Source of the DNA: Streptomyces melanogenes
GTDB lineage: Bacteria; Actinomycetota; Actinomycetes; Streptomycetales; Streptomycetaceae
Assembly: GCF_014649795.1 (NCBI RefSeq)
Contig: NZ_BMTS01000004.1
Span: 124,001 to 188,000, forward strand
Length of the DNA stretch: 64,000 nt
Direction of reading: 5' to 3'
Below the pieces are notes generated by a model, which saw nothing but the letters and a program-made list of their open reading frames with translations, searched no databases and was not told the origin of the DNA. Every line of letters begins with the position of its first letter. The first letter of the stretch is position 1. The translations under genes were made by a program, and so were the position numbers. Positions 34,285-43,741 of the stretch are shown one piece after another.

Positions 34285-35166
34285 GTGGAGGCCAAAGCAT
34301 CCTTGATTACCGAAGACCGAGGGGAGAATGTGGAACGAGCGGCACCTGACTGGTTGCGGGGTCAGGTGGTCAAGTACCGGGGGCGGCGCACACCGGGAGG
34401 GATGCCCGCCAGGCTGACCCTGCCGGCCGCCACGGTGACGCTGATCGTCGGCTGGGGCGACCCGCTGCACCTGTTCGGCCCCGGCGAGAGCGGGGCGGCG
34501 GGCGACACGTGGTACTCGCTGGTCGGAGGTCTGCGGACGTCACCCGTCCTCGGCGGCTACCGGGGCTCCGGACAGGCCGTCGAAGTGGATTTCACGCCGC
34601 TCGGCGCCTATATGTGCCTGGGCATATCCATGCACAACCTGGCGAACGAGACCGTGCACCCGGACGAGTTGCTGGGCAAGAGGTGGACGGAGCGGCTGAC
34701 CCAGCGGCTCGCCGAGGCACCCGACTGGGAGGCGCGCTGGATGGTCCTCGACGACGCCCTGGCGAGCCTGCTGGCCGACGGCCCCGTGCCGTCGCCCGTG
34801 GTGGCCGAGGCGTGGAGCAGACTGAGCGCGCGCCACGGCGGGATGACGCTGGGTGAACTGGCCGGGGTCACCGGCCGCGGCAGCCGACGGCTGCAGGTGC
34901 TCTTCCGGGAGCAGATCGGGCTGCCGATACAGTCCGTCGCCCGGATCCTGCGGTTCCAGCGCGCGCTGACGCTGCCGTACGGCTCGCACGGGTCGCTCGC
35001 CGAACTCGCGGCGGCGTGCGGCTACTACGACCAGGCGCATCTGAACCGCGACTTCAAGGCGCTGGCGGGCCTGACCCCCGCGCAGCTGTGCGGACTCGCG
35101 AACCAGACCCCGCTGGACGGCACGGCGGCCGTCGAAGGGAGCCGCACCAGCGTCTTCAACCGCTGA
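34285..35166 (+). CDS. AraC family transcriptional regulator
   Basis: 293 residues. The C-terminal AraC domain is MTLGELAGVTGRGSRRLQVL then LPIQSVARILRFQRAL and CGYYDQAHLNRDFKALAGLT followed by PAQL. The N-terminal ~170 residues resemble the DUF6597-type sensor seen in actinobacterial AraC proteins. GTG 34285 has AGGAGAGGG at good spacing; ATG 34264 would add seven residues. Inverted repeats upstream suggest autoregulation. Separated from the convergent lipoprotein gene by a hairpin. Confidence 0.83.
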   Translation: MEAKASLITEDRGENVERAAPDWLRGQVVKYRGRRTPGGMPARLTLPAATVTLIVGWGDPLHLFGPGESGAAGDTWYSLVGGLRTSPVLGGYRGSGQAVEVDFTPLGAYMCLGISMHNLANETVHPDELLGKRWTERLTQRLAEAPDWEARWMVLDDALASLLADGPVPSPVVAEAWSRLSARHGGMTLGELAGVTGRGSRRLQVLFREQIGLPIQSVARILRFQRALTLPYGSHGSLAELAAACGYYDQAHLNRDFKALAGLTPAQLCGLANQTPLDGTAAVEGSRTSVFNR

Positions 35167-35190
35167 CCGCATTCCCTACGCGACGACAGG

Positions 35191-35219
35191 GGGGTGCCGC
35201 CGGGCCACGGCGGCACCCC
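35191..35219. terminator. bidirectional hairpin terminator
   Basis: GGGGTGCCGCCG pairs with CGGCGGCACCCC around a 5-base loop, between the convergent AraC and lipoprotein genes. Confidence 0.75.
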
Positions 35220-35235
35220 TCACGCGCGCGTAGTC

Positions 35236-36120
35236 CTACGACCGCTGCGAGATGCCGTCGATGAACTCCTTCCAGGTGGCCACGGTGTTCGCCGGAGGCG
35301 GTGTGATCGCCGGCACCGCGCCGAAGTCCGAGTACTCCTCGACGACCAGCTCCGGCCCCTTCGAACCCCGGCCCTCCTCCCGCGACTTGAGGACGAGCCC
35401 GTCCTTGCCGACCCACAGGTCGATGACGACCGAGCTCATGCCCTGCCGCCGGGTGCTCGCGACATAGCTGTCGCGGACGCCCTTGTCGATGGCGGGTCCG
35501 TTGTACGCGGCCAGCTCGTCCACGACGACCGTGCCCCGGTAGTGGTCGGCCGGACGCCCGCCGACCCGCTCCTCGCCCACGCGCCGGGTGGACGGGGACG
35601 CGGCGAGCGCGCCCGCGAACTCGGGCACGTATCCCGCCGCCCGCGACTCGCCGGAGCCCTTGTCGCGGCCCGCGTACGCGGTGTCGTCCATCGTGTACCA
35701 GCTCTTGCCGGGCACCTCGTCCGTGTGGACGTAGGTCTTCCCGCCGAGCGAGATCACCTGGCTGAAGCCGCTCGGATTGGCCGAGGACGGCTTGGTCCAC
35801 GACTTGATGACGCTCGCGGACGGCGCCTTCTGGAACAGCATCTCGGAGTGGCCCGAGCCCGGCGCCCCCGTCTGGAGCGTCTTGTACGAGGCCTGCTCGC
35901 CGGTCTTCCTGGCCGCGGCCGTCAACGCGGCGCGGACGTCCGCCCCTTTGCCGGAGCCCTTCGCGGCTCCTTTGTCGTCGCCCGGTTCGGGCGCGCCCGT
36001 GCCGCCCTCCGGCCCCTCGTGCTCGGACTCGCCGCTTCCGCACCCCGCCAGCATCACCGCGAGCGCCGCCCCCGCGGTCGCCAGCGCGATGCCCTTGCCC
36101 CAAACGCGCACAGGTCGCAT
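35236..36120 (-). CDS. LprG/LppX-like lipoprotein
   Basis: 294 residues. The signal peptide ends in the lipobox VMLAGCGSG, followed by a Gly/Glu/Lys-rich linker of ~35 residues. The mature domain (VRAALTAAARKTGEQASYKT, FSQVISLGGKTYVHTDEVPG, GKSWYTMDD and the C-terminal DLWVGKDGLVLKSREEGRGS) has the layout of actinobacterial LolA/LprG-like lipid-binding lipoproteins. Expected to be anchored outside the membrane; ligand unknown. ATG 36120 begins the signal peptide. Confidence 0.78.
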   Translation of the reverse strand: MRPVRVWGKGIALATAGAALAVMLAGCGSGESEHEGPEGGTGAPEPGDDKGAAKGSGKGADVRAALTAAARKTGEQASYKTLQTGAPGSGHSEMLFQKAPSASVIKSWTKPSSANPSGFSQVISLGGKTYVHTDEVPGKSWYTMDDTAYAGRDKGSGESRAAGYVPEFAGALAASPSTRRVGEERVGGRPADHYRGTVVVDELAAYNGPAIDKGVRDSYVASTRRQGMSSVVIDLWVGKDGLVLKSREEGRGSKGPELVVEEYSDFGAVPAITPPPANTVATWKEFIDGISQRS

Positions 36121-36190
36121 TCCTTCCCCGTTCGTGAAAAATCCTCGTGATCTTAGCTGTCTGTGCAGGTGGGAGGGGTGGGCGAGGACG

Positions 36191-37027
36191 TCAGGGCAGA
36201 ATGCGCGGGGCGCCGCCGAAGAACTCCGCCAGGACCGGGGCGAGCGCCCGCGCCGAGAACTCGTGCGTCTGGCCGGGGAGGGAGAGCGCACGACCGTCCG
36301 GCACGGCCCCGGCGATCGCGCCGGCCGGGGCGCGCAGCCACTCCGGGCTCGCCCCGCCGCACAGCGCGAGCACCGGGACGGTCACCGAGGCCAGCCGCTC
36401 CACGGGAAGCGCGGCATCGCCGAGCACGGCGTGCTCGTACGCGAGGGTGTGGGCCAGCGCCTCCATGCCCGGCCACAAGGGGGCGAGTCGGAACTGCTCG
36501 ATCGCGGGCGGGGGCACGCCGATCCTGGTCAGGAACAACTCCACGGCGTCCGCCCGCCGTTCGGCGGCCAGGAGGGCGGCGAGCTGCTCGCCGTACCGGA
36601 GGTTGCCCGCCCGCCGCTCGGCCTCCAGGGCGTAGGGCGGCTCGTACACGGCGACGGCCGTCACCGGCAGCCCGCTCGCCGCGGCCTCCAGCGCCAGGGC
36701 GCCGCCCGAGGAGAGCCCGTGGAGCAGGGCGCTGCCGCCCGCCGCCGCGACGACCGCGGCCAGGTCCTCGACCTCGCGGGCGACCGCGTACGGGAGTGTG
36801 TTCCCGCTGGCGCCACGGCCTCGGCGGTCGTAGTTGAACACGGTGAAACGCGGGGCGAGGAGACCGGCGAGCTCCCGGTGCGTCTCCCGGGTGCAGAAGG
36901 CGCCGCCGACGAGGATCACCGGCGGCCCCTCCCCGGCGCACTCGTAGGCGAGGGGCGTTCCGTCCGGCGACCAGGCCGTGTTCGTGTGGTCCATCACGGA
37001 TAGACGTCGGAGGAACGCGCGATTCAT
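36191..37027 (-). CDS. alpha/beta hydrolase
   Basis: About 278 residues. Oxyanion region VILVGGAFC, NYDRRGRGASG (typical of the fold's strand 4), nucleophile elbow LLHGLSSGGALALEAAA with Ser in GxSxG, acid in VLALCGGASPEWL-like segment and His in LPGQTHEFSA. Substrate unknown. Start: ATG 37027 has GACGGAG upstream; ATG 36994 (MDHTNTAW) lies eleven codons later and begins closer to the conserved part. Divergent from the serine hydrolase gene. Confidence 0.85.
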   Translation of the reverse strand: MNRAFLRRLSVMDHTNTAWSPDGTPLAYECAGEGPPVILVGGAFCTRETHRELAGLLAPRFTVFNYDRRGRGASGNTLPYAVAREVEDLAAVVAAAGGSALLHGLSSGGALALEAAASGLPVTAVAVYEPPYALEAERRAGNLRYGEQLAALLAAERRADAVELFLTRIGVPPPAIEQFRLAPLWPGMEALAHTLAYEHAVLGDAALPVERLASVTVPVLALCGGASPEWLRAPAGAIAGAVPDGRALSLPGQTHEFSARALAPVLAEFFGGAPRILP

Positions 37028-37124
37028 CGGTACTCCGTCGGGTGGGGGACCGATGAGTTTGCGCGCCGCCGTCGGTCTTCCTTCCGGCTTCGCGTACCGA
37101 CTGGCGACTTCCGAAGGTGGGCCG

Positions 37125-38285
37125 ATGAGCGATCTGCACGACATCCTCAAGAAGCACGTGGGCGGCGACGCCTGTGCGCCGGGGGCGGTGGGCCTGGTGG
37201 CCCGGGGCGGCCGGGTGGAGGTGGCGGCCGTCGGGCACACCGACGACGAGGGCGGCACGACCATGGCCCGGGACTCGATCTTCCGGATCGCGTCGCTGAC
37301 CAAGCCGATCGTCTCCGCGGCGGTGATGACGCTGGTCGAGGACGGCAGGCTCGCGCTGGACGCGCCGGTGGCGCGGTGGCTGCCGGAGCTGGCCGCGCCC
37401 AGCGTGGTCCGTACGCCGGAGAGCACCGTCGACGACGTGGTCCCGGCCGTCCGCCCCATCACGGTGTTCGACCTGCTCACCTACCGCGCCGGATACGGCT
37501 TCCCGGCCGACTTCTCGCTCCCGGCCGTCGCCCCGCTCTTCACCGAGCTGCTCCAGGGGCCGCCGCAGCCGCAGTCCGTCGCCGCGCCGGACGCGTGGAT
37601 GGCGGCGCTCGCCCGGATCCCGCTGCTGTACCAGCCGGGCGAGGCCTGGCTGTACAACGCGTGCTCGGACATCCAGGGCGTACTGATCGCCCGGGCCGTC
37701 GGGCGGCCGCTGCCCGAGTTCCTGGCCGAGCGGATCTTCGAGCCGCTGGGCATGAACGACACCGGGTTCGCGGTCCCGGCCGCCGACCTCGGCCGCTTCA
37801 CCGGCTACTACCGGGCCGGGGCCCCGGACTCCGGCGGCCTGGAGCTGGTGGACGCGCAGGGCGGGCAGTGGAGCACCCCGCCCGCGTTCCCGTCCGGGGC
37901 GGGCGGGCTCGTCTCGACCGTCGATGATCTGTACTCCTTCGCCCGGATGCTGCTCGCGGGCGGCACGCTCGACGGCCACCGCGTCCTGTCGCCCGACTCC
38001 GTACGGCAGATGACGACCGACCACCTCACCCCCGCCCAGCGCGAGGCGAGCACGCTGTTCCTGGAGGGGCAGGGCTGGGGCTTCGGCGGCTCGGTCGACG
38101 TCGGGACGGCCGAGCCGTGGAACGTGCCGGGCCGGTTCGGTTGGCTGGGCGGCACCGGCACGGCGGCGCACATCGTCCCGTCCACGGGGACGGCTACGAT
38201 CCTGCTCACGCAACTGGAGCTGACCGGGCCGACTCCGCCGCCCGCCTCGATGCAGGATTTCTGGCGGTACGCGGCGAACGCCTGA
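37125..38285 (+). CDS. serine hydrolase of the beta-lactamase class C/EstB family
   Basis: 386 residues. The catalytic SxxK is IASLTKPIVSAAVM (Ser57, Lys60). The Tyr motif reads LYNACSD, close to the YxN position but with Ala third, as in some esterase-like members. GWLGGTGT is the third motif region (KTG equivalent). No signal peptide, so an intracellular esterase or amidase is more likely than a resistance beta-lactamase. ATG 37125 has GAAGGTGG upstream. Confidence 0.87.
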   Translation: MSDLHDILKKHVGGDACAPGAVGLVARGGRVEVAAVGHTDDEGGTTMARDSIFRIASLTKPIVSAAVMTLVEDGRLALDAPVARWLPELAAPSVVRTPESTVDDVVPAVRPITVFDLLTYRAGYGFPADFSLPAVAPLFTELLQGPPQPQSVAAPDAWMAALARIPLLYQPGEAWLYNACSDIQGVLIARAVGRPLPEFLAERIFEPLGMNDTGFAVPAADLGRFTGYYRAGAPDSGGLELVDAQGGQWSTPPAFPSGAGGLVSTVDDLYSFARMLLAGGTLDGHRVLSPDSVRQMTTDHLTPAQREASTLFLEGQGWGFGGSVDVGTAEPWNVPGRFGWLGGTGTAAHIVPSTGTATILLTQLELTGPTPPPASMQDFWRYAANA

Positions 38286-38341
38286 TCCCGTACGGGACTT
38301 GGCCCCTGGGCGCGTCCGCCGCCACCCACTAGGTTCGGATC

Positions 38342-39121
38342 ATGAAGGAACGCAGAGCGGACGGCAGCGCGGGAGACGCGGACTACGGCACGATAGGCGT
38401 CGGTTACGCCGACCACCGGCGCCCCGAGCCCCGTATCGAGGAGTTCCTCTCCCGGGCGCTGGGGGACGCGCGCACGGTGGTGAACGTGGGCGCGGGGGCG
38501 GGTTCGTACGAGTCCACCGCGCGCGAGGTGACGCGCGTCGAGCCGTCCGCGTCGATGCGCGCCCAGCGGCCCGCGCATCTGCCGCCCGCGATCGACGCGG
38601 TGGCCGAGCATCTGCCCTTCGGCGACGACGCCTTCGACGCGGCCATGACCACGTTCAGCGTGCACCAGTGGAGCGACGTGGAGGCGGGGCTGCGGGAGAT
38701 GCGGCGGGTGGCGCGCGGGCCGGTCGTCGTGCTGACCTGCGACCCCGAGCTGGTGCGCGACTTCTGGCTGTACGCGTACGCGCCCGAGGTCCTCGACACC
38801 GAGGCCCGCCGCTACCCGGCGATCGCGGACCTCGCCGACGCGCTGGGTGGCCGGGTGACGGTGCGGCCGGTGCCGATCCCGGTGGACTGCACCGACGGCT
38901 TCAACGAGGCGTACTACGCGCGCCCGGAGACGCTGCTCGACCCCGGCGCCCGGCAGGCGTGCTCCGCCTGGAGCTTCGTGGACGAGCCGGTGCGCGAGCG
39001 GTTCGTCCGCGACCTGCGGCGCGACCTGGAGAGCGGCGCGTGGGACGCGCGCTTCGGCGCGCTGCGCGAGCAGCTTTCCTACGAGGGCTCGTTGGTCGTG
39101 GTCCGCTCGGTGCCCGAGTGA
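38342..39121 (+). CDS. class I SAM-dependent methyltransferase (type 11)
   Basis: 259 residues. SAM-binding motif I is TVVNVGAGAGSYES, with acidic motif II RVEPSASM and the LPFGDDAFDAAMTTFSVHQW segment typical of the Methyltransf_11 family; LREMRRVARGPVVVLTCDPE follows. Substrate unknown. Single gene with its own start at ATG 38342. Confidence 0.88.
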   Translation: MKERRADGSAGDADYGTIGVGYADHRRPEPRIEEFLSRALGDARTVVNVGAGAGSYESTAREVTRVEPSASMRAQRPAHLPPAIDAVAEHLPFGDDAFDAAMTTFSVHQWSDVEAGLREMRRVARGPVVVLTCDPELVRDFWLYAYAPEVLDTEARRYPAIADLADALGGRVTVRPVPIPVDCTDGFNEAYYARPETLLDPGARQACSAWSFVDEPVRERFVRDLRRDLESGAWDARFGALREQLSYEGSLVVVRSVPE

Positions 39122-39194
39122 CCCGATGCGGCGGCCGCGAGACCGTTTCGACGGAGGCTGTTCCGCGCTGTACGGCCTGCTGTACGGTCGAAGC

Positions 39195-39443
39195 ATGTCC
39201 AAGTCAGTGACGATCCGGGTCGACGACCAGCTGCACGCGCTGCTGAAGGAGCGCGCGGCGGCCGAGGGGTCGACGGTGACGGCGCTCATCACTCAGGCCG
39301 CGTACGAGGCGGTGCGCGATCCACGGCTGGAAGGCGCGGCCGAGGTCTTCCGCTCGTTCATCGCCGAACAGGGCGACGCCTTCGACGCGGCGTTCCCCGA
39401 CGACGCCCCCGACCAGCGGGACTCCTCGGGGCGGGCCGCCTGA
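39195..39443 (+). CDS. ribbon-helix-helix antitoxin
   Basis: 82 residues, MSKSVTIRVDDQLHALLKER then EGSTVTALITQAAYEAV, a classic ribbon-helix-helix DNA-binding N-terminus; the acidic C-terminus (AEVFRSFIAEQGDAFDAAFP) would bind the toxin. ATG 39195 begins the strand. Two bases separate it from the toxin gene, and it would repress its own operon. Confidence 0.85.
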   Translation: MSKSVTIRVDDQLHALLKERAAAEGSTVTALITQAAYEAVRDPRLEGAAEVFRSFIAEQGDAFDAAFPDDAPDQRDSSGRAA

Positions 39444-39445
39444 CG

Positions 39446-39817
39446 GTGGAGTTCCACATCGACATCCGCTGGCTGCTCGAACGCCAGACGGAAGTGCTGC
39501 CCAAGCAGCCCACGGTCCACGACTTCTCCAGCCTGGTGGCCGCCGTCGGCCGCCACCGCGTCAACACGCCCCGGGTCGAGGCGACCGTCGACAACTCCTG
39601 GCGGGCGGGTGCGCTGATGCACGCGATCATCCGGCTGCGCCCCCTGCCCGCCCGCAACGCGCTCTTCGGCGCGGCGGTGGTCGTCGCGTACATGAACGCG
39701 GCGGGCGAGGGCCTGGACGCCCCGTACGGCGCCCTCATCGACCTGGCCCGCGACATAGACGCGGGCCACACCGACGCGTACGACGCGGCCGACCGGATAC
39801 GGTCCTGGCGCATCTGA
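39446..39817 (+). CDS. Doc/Fic-like toxin with degenerate active site
   Basis: 123 residues, resembling the Doc-like partner of ribbon-helix-helix antitoxins: the core VEATVDNSWRAGALMHAIIR and PLPARNALFGAAVVVAYMNA. The canonical Fic motif HPFxxGN(K/G)R is not present; the corresponding site reads LPARNALFG with no His, so AMP- or phosphoryl-transfer is not expected. Actinomycetes carry many such degenerate members beside antitoxins. GTG 39446 start. Confidence 0.75.
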   Translation: MEFHIDIRWLLERQTEVLPKQPTVHDFSSLVAAVGRHRVNTPRVEATVDNSWRAGALMHAIIRLRPLPARNALFGAAVVVAYMNAAGEGLDAPYGALIDLARDIDAGHTDAYDAADRIRSWRI

Positions 39818-39896
39818 CTCCGTGCTTCGGCACGACCCGTTTGGCCGGAATGGCGCGGTTGCCCACGTGCTGCGTGGTGCGCCAGCGTGTGGGGGC

Positions 39897-42800
39897 ATGG
39901 ATCGTGACTCCAGCGGCGTCGCCGCGAGCTCCCTCTCCCGTCGTCAACTGCTCGCCGCCGCCGGTGCGGCGGGGGCCGTCACCGCCGTCGGGACGGTCCC
40001 GGCGGCGGCCCGCCGGCGCGAGGGGCTCTCGCTGTCGTTCAGCGCGGCCACCAACGGCTCCGCCAGCCTCGCGCCCGCGGGGGACACGGTGGTCGCCGAG
40101 GTCCAGAGCGTGCTGTGGTCGCTGCCCCGGCACGGCGGCAAGGCCGTGCCGCTCACCCCGGCGGGCCTGGAACCCGGTCGGCCCGTGCACGCTCCGGATG
40201 GCTCACTCGTCGCCTTCTGCGCCTACGAGGGCGGCGGCTATCACGTGTGGACCGTGCGGCCGGACGGCTCGGACGTGCGGCGGCGCACCGACGGGCCCTG
40301 GGACGACCGGGGACCGGCCTGGTCGCCCGACGGGACCCGGATCGCGTTCGCGTCCGAGCGCGCGGGCGACCCGGTGGCGGGCAGCGCGTACCGCGTCCAC
40401 GTACTCGACCTGCGGACCGGGCGGCTCACGCAGCACACCGGGCTGCCCGGCCAGGAAGGCCCGCTCCAGGACGGTGCCTGGGAGGACTTCGACCCCACCT
40501 GGTCGCCGGACGGGGCGCGGATCCTGTTCGTCCGCGCGAAGGTCGTCACCACCCCCACGGGGCTCGGCTTGGAGGCGCGGACCGTCGCCGCCGTCGCGGC
40601 CGAGGGGGCCGGGCCCGTCGCCGTCGTCCACACCGAGAGCGAAGCCGCGCAGGTCATGTGCCCCGCGCTCGCGCCGGACGGCCGTCGGCTCGCCCATCTG
40701 CGCACCACCGCCGCGCCGAACGGCTCCTGCACGCTCGTCGTCGACGGCAAGCCGGTCGCCGTCGCCGGGGACGTCGCGCCGGTGCCCCCGCGCTGGACGG
40801 CGGCCGGGGAACTGCTGCTGACCGTCGACGGGCGCTTCACGCTCGTACGGCCCGAGAGGCCGGGGGAGGCGGAGACGATCCCGTTCGAGGGCGCGCTGCC
40901 CGTGGAGCGGCCGCGCTACCGGGTCAAGGAGTACGACCTCGGCGAGGGGCGGGTACGGCCGGTGCGGGGCGTCCATCTGCCCGCGCTCTCGCCCGACGGG
41001 CGCCACATCGCGTTCGCCGCCCTCAACACCCTGTGGCTGGCGGACACTTCGGGCTCCCGGCCGCCCCGGCGGCTGCGCGAGTCGGCGCCGACGCGCTATC
41101 TGCTCGGGCCGGTCTGGACGCGCGACGGGCGGGCGCTGCTGTACGCCGACGACCGCGACGGGCTGCTCGGCGTCTACCGTCGAGATCTGGCCACCGGCGA
41201 GGAGCGCGCGCTGGCGACCGGCGGCCGTGTGCACCCGGCGCTCTCGCCCGACGGGAAGCGGCTCGCCTGCCTGGACATGACCGGCCGCCTCCTCGTACGC
41301 GACCTGGCCTCCGGCACCGAACGCGTGCTTGCGGCGCCCCTCGGCGGCGGCGGGCTGCCCGGCCGCCCCAGCTGGTCGCCCGACGGCCGCCGCATCGCGC
41401 TCTGCGACCGCAACCGCCTCAACGCGCGCTTCCGGGAGGGCTACAATCTCATCCGGGTCGTCGACGCGGAGACCGGCACCGCCCGCCTCCACGCGGTCGC
41501 GCCGCACGTCTGCGTCTCCGACCGGTACGACTCGGGGCCCGTCTGGTCGCCCGACGGGCGCTGGATGGCGGTGATCGTCGAGTCCGCGCTCTGCCTGCTG
41601 CCCGTCGCCCCCGACGGCACCCCGCAGGGCCCGCCGCGCACCCTGACCGACGAACCCGCCGACCATCCGTCCTGGTCCGGGGACTCGAAGGCGCTGCTGT
41701 ACCTGTCCGGTTCGCGCCTGCGGCTCATCGGCGTCGACGGCGGCCCCGCACGCACGATCCGGGTCCGGCTCGAAGCCCGCCGGCCCGCGCCCGCCGACAC
41801 GGTGGTGCACGCCGGGCGGCTGTGGGACGGCACCGGCGAACAGGTCCGCGGCGACGTCGACATCGTCGTACGGGACGGGCGTATCGCGTCCGTCGAGCCG
41901 CACCGCGGCGGCCGTGGCGCGCTGCGGCGGATCGACGCCTCGGAGCGGACGGTCGTGCCCGGACTGTGGGACACGCACACCCACCCGTGGCAGAGCTCCT
42001 ACGGCGGCCGGCAGACCGTCGGCCAGCTCACCTATGGGATCACCACGGCCGTCTCGCTCGGCGGATTCGCGTACGAACAGGCCCGGATCCGCGAGGCGGT
42101 GGCCGCCGGGCAGCTCGCCGGGCCCCGGCTGCTCACCACGGGGGAGCTGCTCGACGGGTCCCGGGTGGCGTACAGCATGGGGCGCGCCCACCGCACCAGG
42201 GAGGGGCTGCGACGGTCGCTGGAGCGGGGCGCCGCGCTCGACTGGGACTTCGTCAAGACCTATGTCCGCGCGCCCGGTTGGGTGATGGAGGAGGCGGCCC
42301 GGTTCGCGCACGAGCGGCTCGGGGTGCGTGCCGGAAGCCATCTGCTCTCGCCCGGCGTGCAGCTGGGCCAGGATCTGACGACCCATCTGCAAGCCACCCA
42401 GCGCGCCGAGTTCGGGCACGCCACCACCGCTTCGGGACGCGCGTACGAGGACGTGGTGGAGGTCTACTCCGCGCGCGGCGTCAACTTCGCGCTCATCGCC
42501 ACGCCGTTCACCTCGTCGCCGCTGATCGGAGCCGATCCCGGGCTGGCGGCGGACCCCCGGGTCACCGTGGTGATGCCGCCGTGGGACTCCGCGCTGCTGC
42601 GGCAGTCTGCGGGGGTGCCGCCCACGGCGGCCCAACTGGCCACACTGCGCCGGGAGACCGACGTCTACCGGCGGGTGCTCGCCGCCGGTGGCCTGGTCGC
42701 GCTCGGTACGGACGCGCCGATCGTGCCCGTCGGGCTCTCCCTGCACCTGGGCCTGCGCGCACTGCACCAGGGCGGGCTCTCCCCGGCGGCGGCCCTGCGC

Positions 42801-43094
42801 ACCGCGACCGTGCTCCCGGCCCGCCTCTTCGGCGTCGAGCGGCACCTCGGCACCGTGGAGGCGGGAAAGCTCGCCGACCTGACCGTGGTGGACGGCGACC
42901 CGTTCGAGGACTTCGCCGCGATGGTACGGACGGTCTCGGTGCTGCGGGGCGGAGTGCCGTACGAGACGAAGGAGTTGGTGGCGGCGTTCGAGCAGCCGGA
43001 GCGGCACGCGGACGCCGACCACGAGTGGCTCTCGGTGGGGCGGCTGATGCGGCGCGGCGGGTGCTGCGACATGGAGGCCGCGCTGCCCGGGTGA
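39897..43094 (+). CDS. Tat-exported amidohydrolase fused to a TolB/PD40 beta-propeller
   Basis: 1065 residues. The N-terminal SSLSRRQLLAAAGAAGAV is a twin-arginine signal. Residues ~50-620 contain at least six PD40 repeats (WSPDGTRIAFAS, WSPDGARILF, LSPDGRHIAFA, LSPDGKRLAC, WSPDGRRIAL, WSPDGRWMAV). Residues ~640-1040 are an imidazolonepropionase-like amidohydrolase: VVPGLWDTHTHPW has the HxH metal motif, and RAGSHLLSPG, LGTDAPIVP and a C-terminal DLTVVDGDPFEDF complete the metal-site frame. It would hydrolyse cyclic amides or peptides outside the cytoplasm. ATG 39897 begins the Tat signal. Confidence 0.86.
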   Translation: MDRDSSGVAASSLSRRQLLAAAGAAGAVTAVGTVPAAARRREGLSLSFSAATNGSASLAPAGDTVVAEVQSVLWSLPRHGGKAVPLTPAGLEPGRPVHAPDGSLVAFCAYEGGGYHVWTVRPDGSDVRRRTDGPWDDRGPAWSPDGTRIAFASERAGDPVAGSAYRVHVLDLRTGRLTQHTGLPGQEGPLQDGAWEDFDPTWSPDGARILFVRAKVVTTPTGLGLEARTVAAVAAEGAGPVAVVHTESEAAQVMCPALAPDGRRLAHLRTTAAPNGSCTLVVDGKPVAVAGDVAPVPPRWTAAGELLLTVDGRFTLVRPERPGEAETIPFEGALPVERPRYRVKEYDLGEGRVRPVRGVHLPALSPDGRHIAFAALNTLWLADTSGSRPPRRLRESAPTRYLLGPVWTRDGRALLYADDRDGLLGVYRRDLATGEERALATGGRVHPALSPDGKRLACLDMTGRLLVRDLASGTERVLAAPLGGGGLPGRPSWSPDGRRIALCDRNRLNARFREGYNLIRVVDAETGTARLHAVAPHVCVSDRYDSGPVWSPDGRWMAVIVESALCLLPVAPDGTPQGPPRTLTDEPADHPSWSGDSKALLYLSGSRLRLIGVDGGPARTIRVRLEARRPAPADTVVHAGRLWDGTGEQVRGDVDIVVRDGRIASVEPHRGGRGALRRIDASERTVVPGLWDTHTHPWQSSYGGRQTVGQLTYGITTAVSLGGFAYEQARIREAVAAGQLAGPRLLTTGELLDGSRVAYSMGRAHRTREGLRRSLERGAALDWDFVKTYVRAPGWVMEEAARFAHERLGVRAGSHLLSPGVQLGQDLTTHLQATQRAEFGHATTASGRAYEDVVEVYSARGVNFALIATPFTSSPLIGADPGLAADPRVTVVMPPWDSALLRQSAGVPPTAAQLATLRRETDVYRRVLAAGGLVALGTDAPIVPVGLSLHLGLRALHQGGLSPAAALRTATVLPARLFGVERHLGTVEAGKLADLTVVDGDPFEDFAAMVRTVSVLRGGVPYETKELVAAFEQPERHADADHEWLSVGRLMRRGGCCDMEAALPG

Positions 43095-43104
43095 GCGACC
43101 GCGG

Positions 43105-43722
43105 TCAGCGGCTGGCGGCGACCGCCGCGACGACGGCGTGGGTCAGCCGTCTGACATAGGTGGCGTCCGTCGGCCCGCCCGCCGCCAGCATGCGGAAGTA
43201 CAGCGGCGCGCCGAACAGGTCGGTGGCCAGGCCGGTGTCGATGTCGGGCGGCAGCTCGCCCCGTACCGTCGCGCGGTCCAGGAGCGTCGCGACCGCCGCG
43301 CGGCGCGGGCCCAGGACGGCGTGGTGGAGCGCGTCGCGGAGCGAGGCGCTGCGGGCCGACTCGGCAAGCAGGTCGGGGATGATCCGGCCCACCAGCGGGT
43401 GCCGCAGCGCCCGCAGGGTCTCGTGGAGGAACCGCTCGACGTCGCCGTGCAGCGACCCGGAGTCCGTCGTCGTGGGGATGTGCGCGGCGGCCGCCTGGGA
43501 GACCAGCTCGACGACCATGGCCTCCTTGGACGGCCAGCGGCGGTAGAGCGCCGCCTTGCCGACGCCCGCGCGGCGGGTCACGGCCTCCATCGACATCCGC
43601 GCGTACCCGGACTCCGCCAGCTCCTCGAACATCGCCCGGCGGATCGTCTCGGTCACGGACTCGCGCAGTACGCCGGCACCGGCGGGCGGACGCCGCAGTT
43701 CGCTGTCACGGAGGCTGGCCAT
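43105..43722 (-). CDS. TetR family repressor at the left edge of the tetronate-type cluster
   Basis: 205 residues; helix-turn-helix MSMEAVTRRAGVGKAALYRR followed by WPSKEAMVVELV. The C-terminal ligand domain is TetR_C_16-like or similar. It is divergent from the hydrolase-thiolase-ligase-MBL operon, with two palindromes between the genes, so it most likely represses that operon in response to a small molecule, plausibly the cluster's product or an intermediate. Confidence 0.88.
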   Translation of the reverse strand: MASLRDSELRRPPAGAGVLRESVTETIRRAMFEELAESGYARMSMEAVTRRAGVGKAALYRRWPSKEAMVVELVSQAAAAHIPTTTDSGSLHGDVERFLHETLRALRHPLVGRIIPDLLAESARSASLRDALHHAVLGPRRAAVATLLDRATVRGELPPDIDTGLATDLFGAPLYFRMLAAGGPTDATYVRRLTHAVVAAVAASR

Positions 43723-43741
43723 GATCGGAGACTAACACGGA

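Noticed and set aside
37125..38285. Antibiotic-resistance beta-lactamase
   Set aside because: No signal peptide and an esterase-like second motif (YNA); more likely a cytoplasmic serine hydrolase.
40203..43022. A 939-residue minus-strand frame opposite the amidohydrolase
   Set aside because: Antisense to PD40 repeats, giving repetitive Arg/Gly-rich sequence.
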